Below are positions 16,805-25,755 of a stretch of DNA of 64,000 nucleotides, one piece after another. The DNA comes from Ignavibacteria bacterium. GTDB lineage: Bacteria > Bacteroidota > Ignavibacteria > Kapaibacteriales > Kapaibacteriaceae. The position numbers were made by a program, and so were the translations under genes. Location of the stretch: contig JADJIQ010000001.1 in the NCBI GenBank assembly GCA_016707005.1, positions 122,001 through 186,000 on the forward strand, given 5' to 3'. The stretch's first letter is position 1, and each line of letters begins with the position of its first letter. The notes under the pieces are model-generated. The model was not told where the DNA came from. It ran no database searches and saw only the letters and a list, made by a program, of their open reading frames with translations.

Positions 16805-19010
16805 TGAAGACAAGAGTTGCATGGTTGTGGACACCATTGCTCACGGTAAGTATGGCGGGCCCGTTTGGTACGTTCCCAATGTCTAGAGATACGATGATTC
16901 GCTCTTGCCCAAGAGTTGTTCTAGACACGAAGGACTCTCTGATCAGACTTCGGCCATCAATAGAGTAGAGCCCAACCTTGAAAGACGACCCCGCCCCTTG
17001 AAGAAAACCAAGATCAGCATGAAGCACACTTGATGCAGGATTAGGATAAGCATTGTGAATTTGGGCAAACAAGATCTCCTCAACACCACTGATCGGCTGG
17101 TCCTCTATCTGAACATGAAGTTCAACTAGTGAATTGGCCGATCTATAGACGAGATTTCTACTATTCGTGAACTTAAGCTCAAACAGCTTGCCAATTGGGT
17201 GATTATCGAAGGGCCTCAATGATCCCGGATTGAACCTGTAGGTGCGAAACACGCTGTCCCGCAAGAACATCACAATGATGGAATGCTTGAGATCAACGAC
17301 TGTAATGGTGTCTCCAAACTTTCTTCCGTAGCATCGTGAGTCTGCACGAAAAAGACCTTTCGGCCATTGGATGTACTTCTCTTCAGAAATGCCCGAAACG
17401 GATGCTACTCTGAGGAATCCTCTAGGAATGCTGCCTTCCGCGTCTGGCTCTTGAAATGACAGCAACGTGAACCCCTTGCTATCACTACCAAGAAGTACAT
17501 GTGGTGGGCGGTCATACACCTGATCTAAGCGAAAGTGTGGTTCTCCATTCGACTTCGAAGAATAGATATCGACTCCCCAACCGTGCATCAGAATTAGTTG
17601 GTCGGAGGACAGCTGTAGTCCGTATTCATTGAAAACGGGTTTGCATGGCATTGTCGACCAATGCTCACCGTCCACGCTTTGAAAGACGGAATCATTACCA
17701 ATGACAAGAAGCGTATCGACGTGTCTAAAAGCGCGATTCACCCTACCGAAGTCGGCGATCACAACCGACTTCCAAGAAGAACCGGAATCGTTTGAAACAG
17801 CAATACCTCGATAGCAAACTGCATTTATCGATCGCTTATCGTGGATGAGAAATATGACATTGCCAATGTCTAGTGTCCGGATCTTAGAGATGTCAACTTT
17901 ACGCGACTCCTGTGGAGAGCGAAAGAGTACAAGAGTATCGTTGTATCGAAACGACGCTACGTAATCATTGTCCAACATCGACCAGGTTGTGTGGGGAAGT
18001 CCGGTAGCGATGTTTGAAGGGGTTACATACCCACTGATCTTAAGTCCATTGTCGAGGTTCTGTCTTGTCCCCCCGCGGAACAAGTGCCATCGTCCTTTCT
18101 TGGTGAAAACACCTTTGTCTAACCGTCTGATTTCAGTTGTGTCGATGGGGACTGTCTGAATGTCACTTTTTGAGCGAATCTCAAAAACCGAGTTGCCAAA
18201 CGTATGAGTTGACATTACGGTAACTACACGTTCGGAGTCTCCACTATAGACAGTGTGCCATGGGATGAATCCCAATCCAAATGCCTCGGTGAGACTCGAT
18301 ACAGAAGGTTGTTCAGGGTTCAACACCCCAGTCACCCCAGTTGTTGAAAGCACAAGAACGGATCCATCTCCCAGCTCCACGAGCGAAAGCACAAATCCAA
18401 GCCATGACACGTTTATAGTGTCGACTCGATCAGCGCTCTTTACGTAGATGATGGAATCTCCAATATGCGCGTAAACTTGGCTTTCATTGTTAGCAACGAA
18501 GGTGAGTGGTCGAGCGGCTGGGTCGTAAAGGACAATAAGGACCGAATCCAGTGAGCTGCCCGCTGGGGCGACATTCACAAAGTGCTCCCCCCGAGCTATC
18601 CAAAGTTCTCCCTTCACATTGAACGAGTATCCGTTTATTGGATAGCCATAAGGGTCGTGCCATTCCCGTGATACCGTGTCAAGTATCCGTACAGAATTGT
18701 CCGCAAGGACAAGCCAGTTCGCAGAGCCATGTATGATCACATCGATCGGTATCGGGCCTACGACTGGTGGCAGTGCGGTTAACAAACCGTCGTCAGGATC
18801 CATCGTGAAGACTTCACCCGACGACGTTGTTAAGACCACGTGAGATGTATTCGACGTTGCTGAAGTGATCGTTGAATATGGATATGCCGCAAGGGTTGAG
18901 TACCGAATGAAAGCAGAATCAGATTGCTGGGCATGGACCTCAAGCAAAGCGATTTGAACCGCTAAAAGAGATAGCAGAATGAAGCTTACAATTCGAAATG
19001 ATGAGACCAG
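16794..19010 (-). CDS. T9SS-exported beta-propeller-like surface protein, non-ATG start
   Basis: About 738 aa if translation starts at the CTG at 19008-19010; the first TTG (18947) would cut the signal peptide in half. Upstream of that TTG the frame continues as FRIVSFILLSLLAVQIALL, an excellent signal peptide ending before VHAQQ, so a start further out is required. The body is a run of beta strands with Asp-box-like repeats (SNDSGSSWK, SVDGEHWS), suggesting a propeller. The last 80 residues are a type A T9SS sorting domain (NAYPNPASSVLHADL ... IIVSLDIGNVPNGPAILTV). It would be secreted to the cell surface. Base composition is more AT-rich than its neighbours. Ligand unknown. Confidence 0.8.
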   Translation of the reverse strand: MVSSFRIVSFILLSLLAVQIALLEVHAQQSDSAFIRYSTLAAYPYSTITSATSNTSHVVLTTSSGEVFTMDPDDGLLTALPPVVGPIPIDVIIHGSANWLVLADNSVRILDTVSREWHDPYGYPINGYSFNVKGELWIARGEHFVNVAPAGSSLDSVLIVLYDPAARPLTFVANNESQVYAHIGDSIIYVKSADRVDTINVSWLGFVLSLVELGDGSVLVLSTTGVTGVLNPEQPSVSSLTEAFGLGFIPWHTVYSGDSERVVTVMSTHTFGNSVFEIRSKSDIQTVPIDTTEIRRLDKGVFTKKGRWHLFRGGTRQNLDNGLKISGYVTPSNIATGLPHTTWSMLDNDYVASFRYNDTLVLFRSPQESRKVDISKIRTLDIGNVIFLIHDKRSINAVCYRGIAVSNDSGSSWKSVVIADFGRVNRAFRHVDTLLVIGNDSVFQSVDGEHWSTMPCKPVFNEYGLQLSSDQLILMHGWGVDIYSSKSNGEPHFRLDQVYDRPPHVLLGSDSKGFTLLSFQEPDAEGSIPRGFLRVASVSGISEEKYIQWPKGLFRADSRCYGRKFGDTITVVDLKHSIIVMFLRDSVFRTYRFNPGSLRPFDNHPIGKLFELKFTNSRNLVYRSANSLVELHVQIEDQPISGVEEILFAQIHNAYPNPASSVLHADLGFLQGAGSSFKVGLYSIDGRSLIRESFVSRTTLGQERIIVSLDIGNVPNGPAILTVSNGVHNHATLVFIKK

Positions 19011-19337
19011 TTGAACCCCCGGTTGCGAATCTGAAAAACAACATACGAATTCAAAATCTCCTGAGTTAGCGACCTAGCCGACACAAAATGAAAGTACAAA
19101 AGCATTGAAATGAAAATATCGGCACGACAATTGCTGCTGACTTTTCATGCGCTCATTCTGTCAACCATCGATTCCCGTTACAACAACGAACGTTTGCGTC
19201 AAGCCTCTTGGCGTGGACGCATTTGTGCATATCGAAACTGACAGGACCGCGCAGCACTAGAACGAAGCTCCAAGTACGTGCATAAGAGGCGGTCACTTTC
19301 CGAGAGTGATCGCCTCTTTGCTTTTTCGGTGAATTGT
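19011..19337 (+). promoter_or_regulatory. 327-nt intergenic leader with structured RNA and terminator ahead of the MFS gene
   Basis: No protein gene is visible here. The first half is AT-rich. From about 19194 the text becomes structured: a TGCGTC ... GACGCA hairpin (19195-19220) encloses a GCC-TCTT-GGC stem-loop. An intrinsic terminator at 19287-19326 follows. GCCTCTT near 19203-19209 can instead pair with AAGAGGC at the base of the terminator (about 19284-19290), so two mutually exclusive folds can be drawn. This is the layout of an attenuator or riboswitch, or of a small RNA gene ending at the terminator. No known riboswitch class was recognised. Confidence 0.45.
19287..19326 (+). terminator. 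Intrinsic terminator just upstream of the MFS start codon
   Basis: An 11-12 bp stem (GAGGCGGTCACT / AGTGATCGCCTC with one mismatch or wobble) and a five-base loop are followed by TTTGCTTTTT. It stands 12 nt before the MFS ATG at 19338, so it would stop transcription before the gene unless relieved. Confidence 0.75.
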
Positions 19338-20522
19338 ATGAGAACGAAACGACTACAACGAAACATCTACCTCCTCCGACTCCTCCGTGTGGCGAACATG
19401 GCCTTGTTCACCATACCGGTGTTGGTGGTCTACTACCGTCACCATGGTCTGAGTATGCAGGACGTGATGCTCCTGCAAGCGATCTTCGCCGTGACGATGG
19501 TTGTGATCGAGGTTCCGAGCGGTTACTTCAGTGACGTGCTTGGCCGACGCAAAACGATGATCATCGGCACCATCCTCGCACTCTGCGGATGGGCTTGCTA
19601 CGTTGTGGCCGCATCCTTCAGCGAGTTCCTCATTGCCGAGGCGTTCCTGGGAGTTGGAATGTCCTTCATGAGCGGAACGGACTCTGCCATGCTCTACGAT
19701 TCACTTCTTGAGCTGGGTCACACGGAACAGTCGTTGAAGGAAGAGGGGGCTCAAATGTCCTACGCAAACTTCTCCGAGGCCGGTGCCTCGGTGATCGGCG
19801 GCGCGCTTGCCGCCGTGAGTCTGCATCTTCCATTCTACGTGCAGGCTGTGTGGATGCTTGTGCCGATCGTGGCATCGGTGATGCTCATCGAACCATCATT
19901 GCACAGACGGGCAGGACATAAGGCCGGATGGCAGGAGATGAAGGAGATCCTTTCGCGCGTCTTTCTTCACGACACACATATTCGCTCCCTCATCATCACG
20001 TCATCGGTCCTGTCAGCAACCACACTTACCATGGTCTGGCTCATTCAACCGTACTGGACGTATGTAGGAATCCCTGTGGCTCTCTTTGGAGTATTGTGGG
20101 CTTCCGGCAATGCGCTTGTTGGTGTTGTGTCCATCCGTGCACACATTGTTGCAGATCGCATCAGTACAAACTCGATGTTGGCTATTCTGATTGTCGCCGT
20201 CAGCCTGTCCTGCATCATCGCCGGACTCTGGCCAAGCATGATCACCGCCGGGCTGCTTGCCGTGATGTACATCTCACGCGGACTCCTCAATCCCATCGTG
20301 AACAACGACCTCAACAAACGCGTAACGAGCGGTCAACGCGCAACCGTGCTCAGCCTCCGCCAACTCGGTATGCGCTTTATTTTCCTCATCATGGCCCCAT
20401 TCATCGGCTACATGGGAGACCTTACGTCTATCCCAACGGCAGTCGTGATCACCGGCTCTTTGAGCGCCTTTCTCTGGCTATCAAGCGCCTTGTTCAAGGG
20501 CTTCTTCAAGCGCCTTCGTTAA
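19338..20522 (+). CDS. MFS transporter
   Basis: 394 aa from ATG 19338, with about 12 membrane helices. The loop between helices 2 and 3 has the MFS signature as VPSGYFSDVLGRRKTM, i.e. G-x-x-x-D-x-x-G-R-R. The N-terminus RTKRLQRNIYLLRLLRVANM and the segment GLSMQDVMLLQAIFAVTMVVIEVP place it in the drug/proton-type MFS group. The substrate is unknown. A GTG at 19278 would extend the frame through the terminator hairpin and is rejected. The last codons (KGFFKRLR) and the stop fall within a cluster of AAGCGCCTT repeats. Confidence 0.88.
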   Translation: MRTKRLQRNIYLLRLLRVANMALFTIPVLVVYYRHHGLSMQDVMLLQAIFAVTMVVIEVPSGYFSDVLGRRKTMIIGTILALCGWACYVVAASFSEFLIAEAFLGVGMSFMSGTDSAMLYDSLLELGHTEQSLKEEGAQMSYANFSEAGASVIGGALAAVSLHLPFYVQAVWMLVPIVASVMLIEPSLHRRAGHKAGWQEMKEILSRVFLHDTHIRSLIITSSVLSATTLTMVWLIQPYWTYVGIPVALFGVLWASGNALVGVVSIRAHIVADRISTNSMLAILIVAVSLSCIIAGLWPSMITAGLLAVMYISRGLLNPIVNNDLNKRVTSGQRATVLSLRQLGMRFIFLIMAPFIGYMGDLTSIPTAVVITGSLSAFLWLSSALFKGFFKRLR

Positions 20523-20632
20523 GCGCCTTCGTTAAGCGCCTTCTGCAAGATCAGCCTTAACAAGCCACTTGAAGAAGGCGCTTGAACAAGGCGCTTAACA
20601 AGCCTCTGGAAGGCGCTTAAAAAGCCGCTCAA
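20483..20632. repeat. Cluster of AAGCGCCTT / AAGGCGCTT direct and inverted repeats
   Basis: At least four AAGCGCCTT units on the plus strand (some as a TTAAGCGCCTTCG repeat) are followed by three AAGGCGCTT units in inverse orientation. The cluster begins inside the MFS 3' coding end and reaches the stop region of the convergent secreted propeller gene. It can fold into several alternative hairpins and may act as a two-way terminator, but there are more units than a terminator needs. Confidence 0.8.
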
Positions 20633-21813
20633 CGAGCCAAGTGTTCGATCGGACACATCACCGTAACCCCATTTGTCTTCACCACAGCCACGTACGTGCC
20701 GGATGGTTGATCGATGAGGTCGATCTCTCGTTCTTGCACGCCGGATTCACCTGATTCGGTTGCGACGTCGAGGATCTTGATCATGATGCTGTTGTGGACG
20801 GTGACTGTCACACGCGATACTTCGGGGATCACATAGCGGAGATTGTAGATCCCCGGAGTGTCTTCTGATGGCGTTACAGAGATCTGCGGGATCTTTGCAT
20901 CGCGTGTTGTTGATACTTCACGAGCAGATTTCACACGCGGATAGAAATAGATGGGTGCTGTGTCGCCCCCTTCCTCACGCTCGGAGGTGGTATAGAATCC
21001 ATCATCCTTTGGCGTAAAGCAGATGGCCTCGCCTTGTTCTTCCGGCATGTAGGTAATGCGAGTTGCTTCGCGTTTGAAGGTTTCGGTAAGGGGCTCCTTG
21101 CCGTTGCGTGTCCAGTGCCAGACGTAGAGGTAGTTCTTGAGGAGGATCTGCGATCCGTCGTGGGAAATGTCTCCGGCCGTGAAGAGATTCATCGGCAGCG
21201 CGGTAACGAACTCGAGTTTGCGTGTGGTGCCGGAAACGTGTGGTGCGGCCGCACGATAGATGCGACACTTTTTGTCGCGCTTGCTTACGATGTACATGTC
21301 CTGTGTGAGTGGGTCCACGATCAACGCCTCTGCATCACGCGCACCATCGGGATAGGTGAACATGAACGTGTCGTAGGTAAGTGATTGTGTTGTGCGGTCG
21401 GACTTCTTGCGGGAGAGATCGGGCTCCGGCAGACGATAGACGGTGATGTTTTGGCGTTTGCCTTCGTTATCACCAATGTCGCCGGCATAGAGGTACATCT
21501 TCCCTGGTTCCGGACCCGGACCATAGGCCATGTCTTCCCAGTCACGCGCAGTTGCTTTTGGAAGCGTGAACTTCTCCATGACGCCGCCTTTAAGCGTAAC
21601 GGCATAGAGGGTAGGTTCATCGCCGGAGTCATTGTGCATCCACAAGACATCAGGGTTGGTAGTGGAGGCTACCATGCCCGATGCTTCAGGGAGTTCCTTT
21701 TGCGGAGTAGCTCCAACCTTGAATGGTCCGCCGAACCAAACGTCCTGCGCAGTAGCACAGAACGTCAGAGCAGAACACAGAACACTAACCGCAAGGAGTT
21801 TGAACATGATCAT
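20629..21813 (-). CDS. Secreted beta-propeller-like protein with C-terminal sorting-like domain
   Basis: 394 aa. The signal peptide covers about residues 1-22 (FKLLAVSVLCSALTFCATAQ). The body carries propeller-like blades: EASGMVASTTNPDVLWMHNDSG, WEDMAYGPGPEPGKMYLYAGDIGDN, and PDGARDAEALIVDPLTQDMYIVSKR. These resemble secreted phytase/esterase-like propellers. The last 70 residues (VSRVTVTVHNSIMIKILDV ... QPSGTYVAVV) look like a T9SS sorting domain without the usual PNP box. The start ATG (21813) overlaps the leuS stop as ATGA. Enzymatic activity is not shown by any motif I can name. Confidence 0.75.
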   Translation of the reverse strand: MIMFKLLAVSVLCSALTFCATAQDVWFGGPFKVGATPQKELPEASGMVASTTNPDVLWMHNDSGDEPTLYAVTLKGGVMEKFTLPKATARDWEDMAYGPGPEPGKMYLYAGDIGDNEGKRQNITVYRLPEPDLSRKKSDRTTQSLTYDTFMFTYPDGARDAEALIVDPLTQDMYIVSKRDKKCRIYRAAAPHVSGTTRKLEFVTALPMNLFTAGDISHDGSQILLKNYLYVWHWTRNGKEPLTETFKREATRITYMPEEQGEAICFTPKDDGFYTTSEREEGGDTAPIYFYPRVKSAREVSTTRDAKIPQISVTPSEDTPGIYNLRYVIPEVSRVTVTVHNSIMIKILDVATESGESGVQEREIDLIDQPSGTYVAVVKTNGVTVMCPIEHLAR

Positions 21814-24360
21814 CCAACTATGAAGTTCACGAGTTTACCCGGTACGACGATCGTCTTGCGGATCTCTTTTCCACCGATATGTTTTTGCACTCCCTCATCA
21901 GCCAATGCGAGTGCTTCCATGGTTGCTGAATCGGTATTCTGCGGTACAACGATCTTGCCGCGGATCTTGGAGCTCACCTGGACAACGATCTCCACGCTAT
22001 CGGCAACGAGCTTTGCTTCATCGTACGTAGGGAAGGTTGAAAGATGCACCGATCCTTCTCCGCCCAACACATGCCAGAGTTCTTCTGCGATGTATGGTGC
22101 AAAGGGGGCGAGGCACTGCACAAACGACATCAGCGCCTTACGTGGACGTAATGTTGCAGGAGTGTATTCGTTCACGAAGATCATAAACTGCGCAACGCTC
22201 GTATTGAAACTCAACGCCTCGATGTCTTCGCGCGTTTTCTTGATGGTTGTGTGCAGCACCAGATCCTGTTCCGGTGTTGGTTCAACATCCTGCACGGCAG
22301 GAGAGAGCGTTCCCTTTTCGGTGACGATCAAGCGCCATGTACGATTGAGGAAGCGAGAGATACCATCAATGCCCGTTGAGTTCCATGGTTTCGATGCTTC
22401 GAGTGGACCAAGAAACATCTCGAACAGACGCAACGCGTCGGCTCCGTGTGAGGCAACAACATCGTCGGGGTTCAGTGTATTGCCGAGCGACTTCGACATC
22501 TTCCTTCCGTCTTCACCCAGGATAAGTCCTTGATGGAAGAGTCGTTTGAACGGCTCCGGCGTTGACACATAGCCGTGATCGAACATCACCTTGTGCCAGA
22601 AGCGCGCGTAGAGCAGGTGAAGTACGGCGTGTTCGCTCCCTCCGATGTAGAGATCCACTCCGTCCGGACCCATCCAATATCGTTCCTTGGCAGGATCGAC
22701 AAAGGATGACGAGTTATCAGGATCGATGTAGCGCAGGAAGTACCAACAAGATCCTGCCCATTGAGGCATCGTGTTCGTTTCAAAGCGTGCCCGTTTGCCC
22801 GTCTTGCTGTCAACGAAATTCATCCACGATGCAACAGTGGCAAGGGGCGACTCACCCGTCCCGGCCGGCTGAAAACTGTCAACATCTGGCAACAGCAACG
22901 GAAGTTCATCCGGATCGAGTGCGCGGCGAGTACCGTCTTCGAAGAACATGATCGGGATCGGCTCGCCCCAATAGCGTTGACGGGAGAAGAGCCAGTCGCG
23001 AAGACGATATTGAACTCGACCCTTCCCGATACCGGACGACTCCAACCACGTGATCGTTCGTTGGATCGCGTCTTCCGTTGCGAGACCGTTCAGTGACACA
23101 TGCTCATTCGCAGAATGAGTGCTTACACCATATTCAGAGTAGGCACCGGCAAGGATGTCGATCTCTGAACCGTTCTGCGGTGCAACGACCTGTGTGATCG
23201 GAAGACCGAACGATGCGGCGAACTCGTGGTCGCGCTCATCGTGACCCGGCACTGCCATGATAGCACCCGTGCCGTAATGCGCGAGGACATAGTCCGCGAT
23301 CCAGATCGGGATCTGTTCACCCCGATGCCGGATTCGTAGCATAGGCGCCCGTGAAGACGCCGGTCTTCGACTTGTTGAGTTCAGTGCGTTCAAGATCGCT
23401 CTTGAGTGAGGCAGCTTCGCGGTAGGTGAGAACGTGACCGCGTTGATCCTCGGCAACGATGTGTTCAACGATCGGATGTTCCGGGGCGAGGACGAGGTAG
23501 GTTGCGCCAAAGACCGTATCTGGACGTGTTGTGAAGACCAACACGCTGTGAGAAGCCCCTTGAATAGGGAAGTTGATCTCAGCCCCGTCACTGCGGCCGA
23601 TCCAATGCTTCTGCATTTCGAGTGTTGACGAAGGCCAATCAAGTTTGTCCAGGCCGCTCAAGAGTCGGTCCGCATATTCAGTGATACGCAGCATCCACTG
23701 ACGCATCGGCTTGCGTTCTACCGTATAGCCCTTGCCCTTCCACTCATCCACCTCTTCATTAGCCAACACAGTGCCCAGTGCTTCGCACCAGTTCACAGGG
23801 ATGTTGGCGATGAAGGCAAGGCGGTGTTCGTCGCGATAGAGATCTTGTTCGAGCGGATCCGTGATGTCGGACGGGATCGGCAGCTCATCGATATGACGTG
23901 CGCGCTGCTCTGCTCTGTCGTACCACGAATTGTAGATCGTGAGGAACATCCACTGCGTCCAACGATAGTAGTCGGGCGACGTGGTGTTGACCGAATGAGC
24001 CCAATCATAATCGAAGCCGAGCGCGTTGAGCTGACGTGTGAATGTTGAGACATTGCGTTCCGTGATGAGCGCCGGGTGAATGTTCTCCGTCATGGCCTGA
24101 CGTTCCGTGGGGAGGCCAAAGGCATCGAAACCCATCGGATGGAGAACATTGAACCCCATCATTCGCTTGAACCGGCTAACGATATCTGTTGCGGCATATC
24201 CTTCCGGATGACCGATATGAAGACCCTGTCCGGACGGATACGGAAACATATCGAGCACGTAATACTTCGGCTTCGACATGTCATCAGACACGGCATAGAT
24301 GTCTTCGGCGCCCCAATAGGACTGCCATTTCTTTTCGATGGAGGAGAAGGGGTAGTGCAT
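21810..24360 (-). CDS. leuS: Leucyl-tRNA synthetase, interrupted by a single-base frameshift
   Basis: Two overlapping frames (24360 to 23317, and about 23336 to 21810) encode the N- and C-terminal parts of one class I synthetase; joined they give 849 aa, the normal length. HIGH appears in GQGLHIGHPEGY, the editing domain in TTRPDTVFGATYL and GTGAIMAVPGHDERD, and KMSKS in DGRKMSKSLGN. The break is at a run of four Cs on the plus strand (23320-23323). With three, the text reads ATNPASGEQIPIW without interruption; with four, a TGA follows Gly. Since leuS is essential and no second copy is seen here, a sequencing or assembly error is the likeliest cause. A -7 box (TATCTTTG) ends 3 nt before the ATG. 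Confidence 0.95.
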
Positions 24361-24363
24361 TCG

Positions 24364-24371
24364 CAAAGATA
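24364..24371 (-). promoter_or_regulatory. Putative -7 box (TATCTTTG) of leuS
   Basis: A perfect TAnnTTTG on the minus strand ends 3 nt before the ATG, predicting a leaderless leuS mRNA. The GIY-YIG-associated repeat array begins only 10 nt further upstream. Confidence 0.45.
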
Positions 24372-24380
24372 AGGCCCTAT

Positions 24381-25038
24381 GGTGACGCTCGGCGCTACGC
24401 TCGCAGGGTCCCTCCTCACTACGTTCGCAGGGTGACGCTCGGCGCTACGCTCGCAGGGTCCTTCCTCACTACGTTCGCAGGGTGACGCTGGCTACGCTCG
24501 CAGGGTCCCTCCTCACTACGTTCACAGGATGACGCTTGCGCTGCGCTCGCAGGGTCCCTCCTCACTACGTTCGCAGGGTGACGCGGCTGCGTTTCGCTCG
24601 CAGGGTGAGTCCCTCCTCGCTTCGCTCGCAGGGTGACGCTCGGCGCTACGCTCGCAGGGTCCCTCCTCACTACGTTCGCAGGGTGACGCTTCCCTCCTCA
24701 CTACGTTCGCAGGGTCCCTCCTCACTACGTTCGCAGGGTGACGCGTGGCGCTACGCTCGCAGGGTCCCTCCTCACTACGTTCGCAGGGTGACGCGTGGCG
24801 CTACGCTCGCAGGGTCCCTCCTCACTACGTTCGCAGGGTGACGCTTCCCTCCTCACTACGTTCGCAGGGTCCCTCCTCACTACGTTCGCAGGGTGACGCG
24901 TGGCGCTACGCTCGCAGGGTCCCTCCTCACTACGTTCGCAGGGTGACGCGTGGCGCTACGCTCGCAGGGTCCCTCCTCACTACGTTCGCAGGGTGACGCT
25001 TCCCTCCTCACTACGTTCGCAGGGTGACGCGGCTGCGT
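24381..25038 (+). repeat. Left repeat array of the GIY-YIG locus (about 25 units of 24-31 nt)
   Basis: The array is built from three unit types that share the core TACG-TTCGCAGGGT. Unit A (26 nt) contains GGCGCTACGCTCGCAG, unit B (24 nt) CCTCACTACGTTCGCAG, and unit C (31 nt) is a fusion carrying GACGCTTCCCTCCTCAC. A and B alternate to give a 50-nt compound repeat, interrupted at intervals by C. Copies differ by only a few substitutions and no unique spacer separates them, so this is not CRISPR. Translated frames through it are low-complexity and not genes. It fills the 700 nt between leuS and the nuclease gene. Confidence 0.95.
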
Positions 25039-25071
25039 CACGTTTTGGGTGCTGAAGAGCACTATCTGAGC

Positions 25072-25383
25072 ATGAAGAGAAACTGCATCTATATCATGAG
25101 CAACAAGAACCGCACAACATTTTATGTTGGCGTTACCAACAACCTAATGCGTCGCAGATTAGAGCATCGCGCAGAATTAGCGGGCGATGGCTTCTGTGGT
25201 AGATATAATATTTGCGACGTTGTCTATGTCGAGTATTTCGATAAGATCGTCGATGCTATTCGAAGGGAGAAGCAAATCAAAGAATACGCTCGTGCTAGAA
25301 AGTTGGCCCTTATCGAGAGTCGCAATCCTAAAATGTTATCACTCCAACCGCCGTTCTTCAATTACCCTACGTCGTACGAATAG
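25072..25383 (+). CDS. Small GIY-YIG endonuclease (UPF0213-like) between inverted repeat arrays
   Basis: 103 aa, a bare GIY-YIG domain. The GIY strand is CIYIM (residues 5-9), the YIG strand FYVGVTN (17-23), the catalytic Arg is in MRRRLEHR (27 or 28) and the metal-binding Glu is E66 in AIRREKQIKEY. All catalytic elements are present, though GIY is written CIY and YIG is YVG. No DNA-targeting domain is attached. The start ATG 25072 lies 34 nt after the left array, and the right array begins 8 nt after the stop. Codon use is more AT-rich than neighbouring genes, which suggests transfer. The placement between two inverted arrays of one repeat family suggests it acts on, or is carried with, those repeats; that link is inference. 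Confidence 0.88.
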   Translation: MKRNCIYIMSNKNRTTFYVGVTNNLMRRRLEHRAELAGDGFCGRYNICDVVYVEYFDKIVDAIRREKQIKEYARARKLALIESRNPKMLSLQPPFFNYPTSYE

Positions 25384-25390
25384 GCACTAC

Positions 25391-25736
25391 GCGTCACCCT
25401 GCGAGCGTAGCGAGGAGGGCCTCACCCTGCGAGCGAAGCGCCGGGCGTCACCCTGCAAGCGAAGCGCCGGGCCTCACCCTGCGAGCGAAGCGCCGGGCGT
25501 CACCCTGCAAGCGAAGCGCCGGGCCCCACCCTGCAAGCGAAGCGCCGAGCGTCACCCTGCGAGCGAAGCGCCGGGCGTCACCCTGCAAGCGAAGCGCCGA
25601 GCGTCACCCTGCGAGCGAAGCGCCGGGCGTCACCCTGCAAGCGAAGCGCCGAGCGTCACCCTGCGAGCGAAGCGAGGAGGGTCCATTGAGTGAAGTGTAG
25701 CCGCGTCACCCTGCGAGCGAAGCGAGGAGGGTCCCT
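25391..25736 (-). repeat. Right repeat array of the GIY-YIG locus (about 12 units of 26 nt, inverted)
   Basis: Regular 26-nt units with the core CACCCTGCGAGCGAAGCG run from just after the nuclease stop to 20 nt before the aldo/keto reductase ATG. They are the reverse complement of the left-array family. GCGAGC and GCAAGC versions largely alternate. The first unit and the last two end in GCGAGGAGGG rather than GCGCCGG, as if the array has distinct terminal units; an irregular 20-nt segment precedes the last unit. Confidence 0.95.
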
Positions 25737-25744
25737 TCCAGCCT

Positions 25745-25752
25745 TATCTTCG
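25745..25752 (+). promoter_or_regulatory. Putative -7 box (TATCTTCG) of the aldo/keto reductase gene
   Basis: It matches TAnnTTTG at 7 of 8 positions and ends 3 nt before the ATG. The surrounding CCTTATCTT is identical to the text in front of leuS, at the opposite edge of the GIY-YIG locus. Confidence 0.4.
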
Positions 25753-25755
25753 CCT

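Noticed and set aside
19190..19326. SRP RNA, 6S RNA or tmRNA
   Set aside because: The conserved SRP tetraloop/asymmetric loop text, the 6S central bubble and a tRNA-like 3' end were not found; only a generic structured leader is supported.
19278..19337. GTG start extending the MFS protein by 20 residues
   Set aside because: The extension would translate the terminator hairpin, and the added residues have no similarity to MFS N-termini.
21385..22533. 382-codon plus-strand frame
   Set aside because: It straddles the complement of leuS and the propeller gene, both well supported on the other strand.
24419..25062. Several open frames of 60-100 codons inside the repeat arrays (both strands)
   Set aside because: They translate to low-complexity repeats such as PCERSEEGPCERS, are open only because the repeat lacks stops, and have no start context.
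24381..25736. CRISPR array
   Set aside because: Units follow each other directly with no unique spacers, occur in two orientations around a gene, and no cas gene is present.
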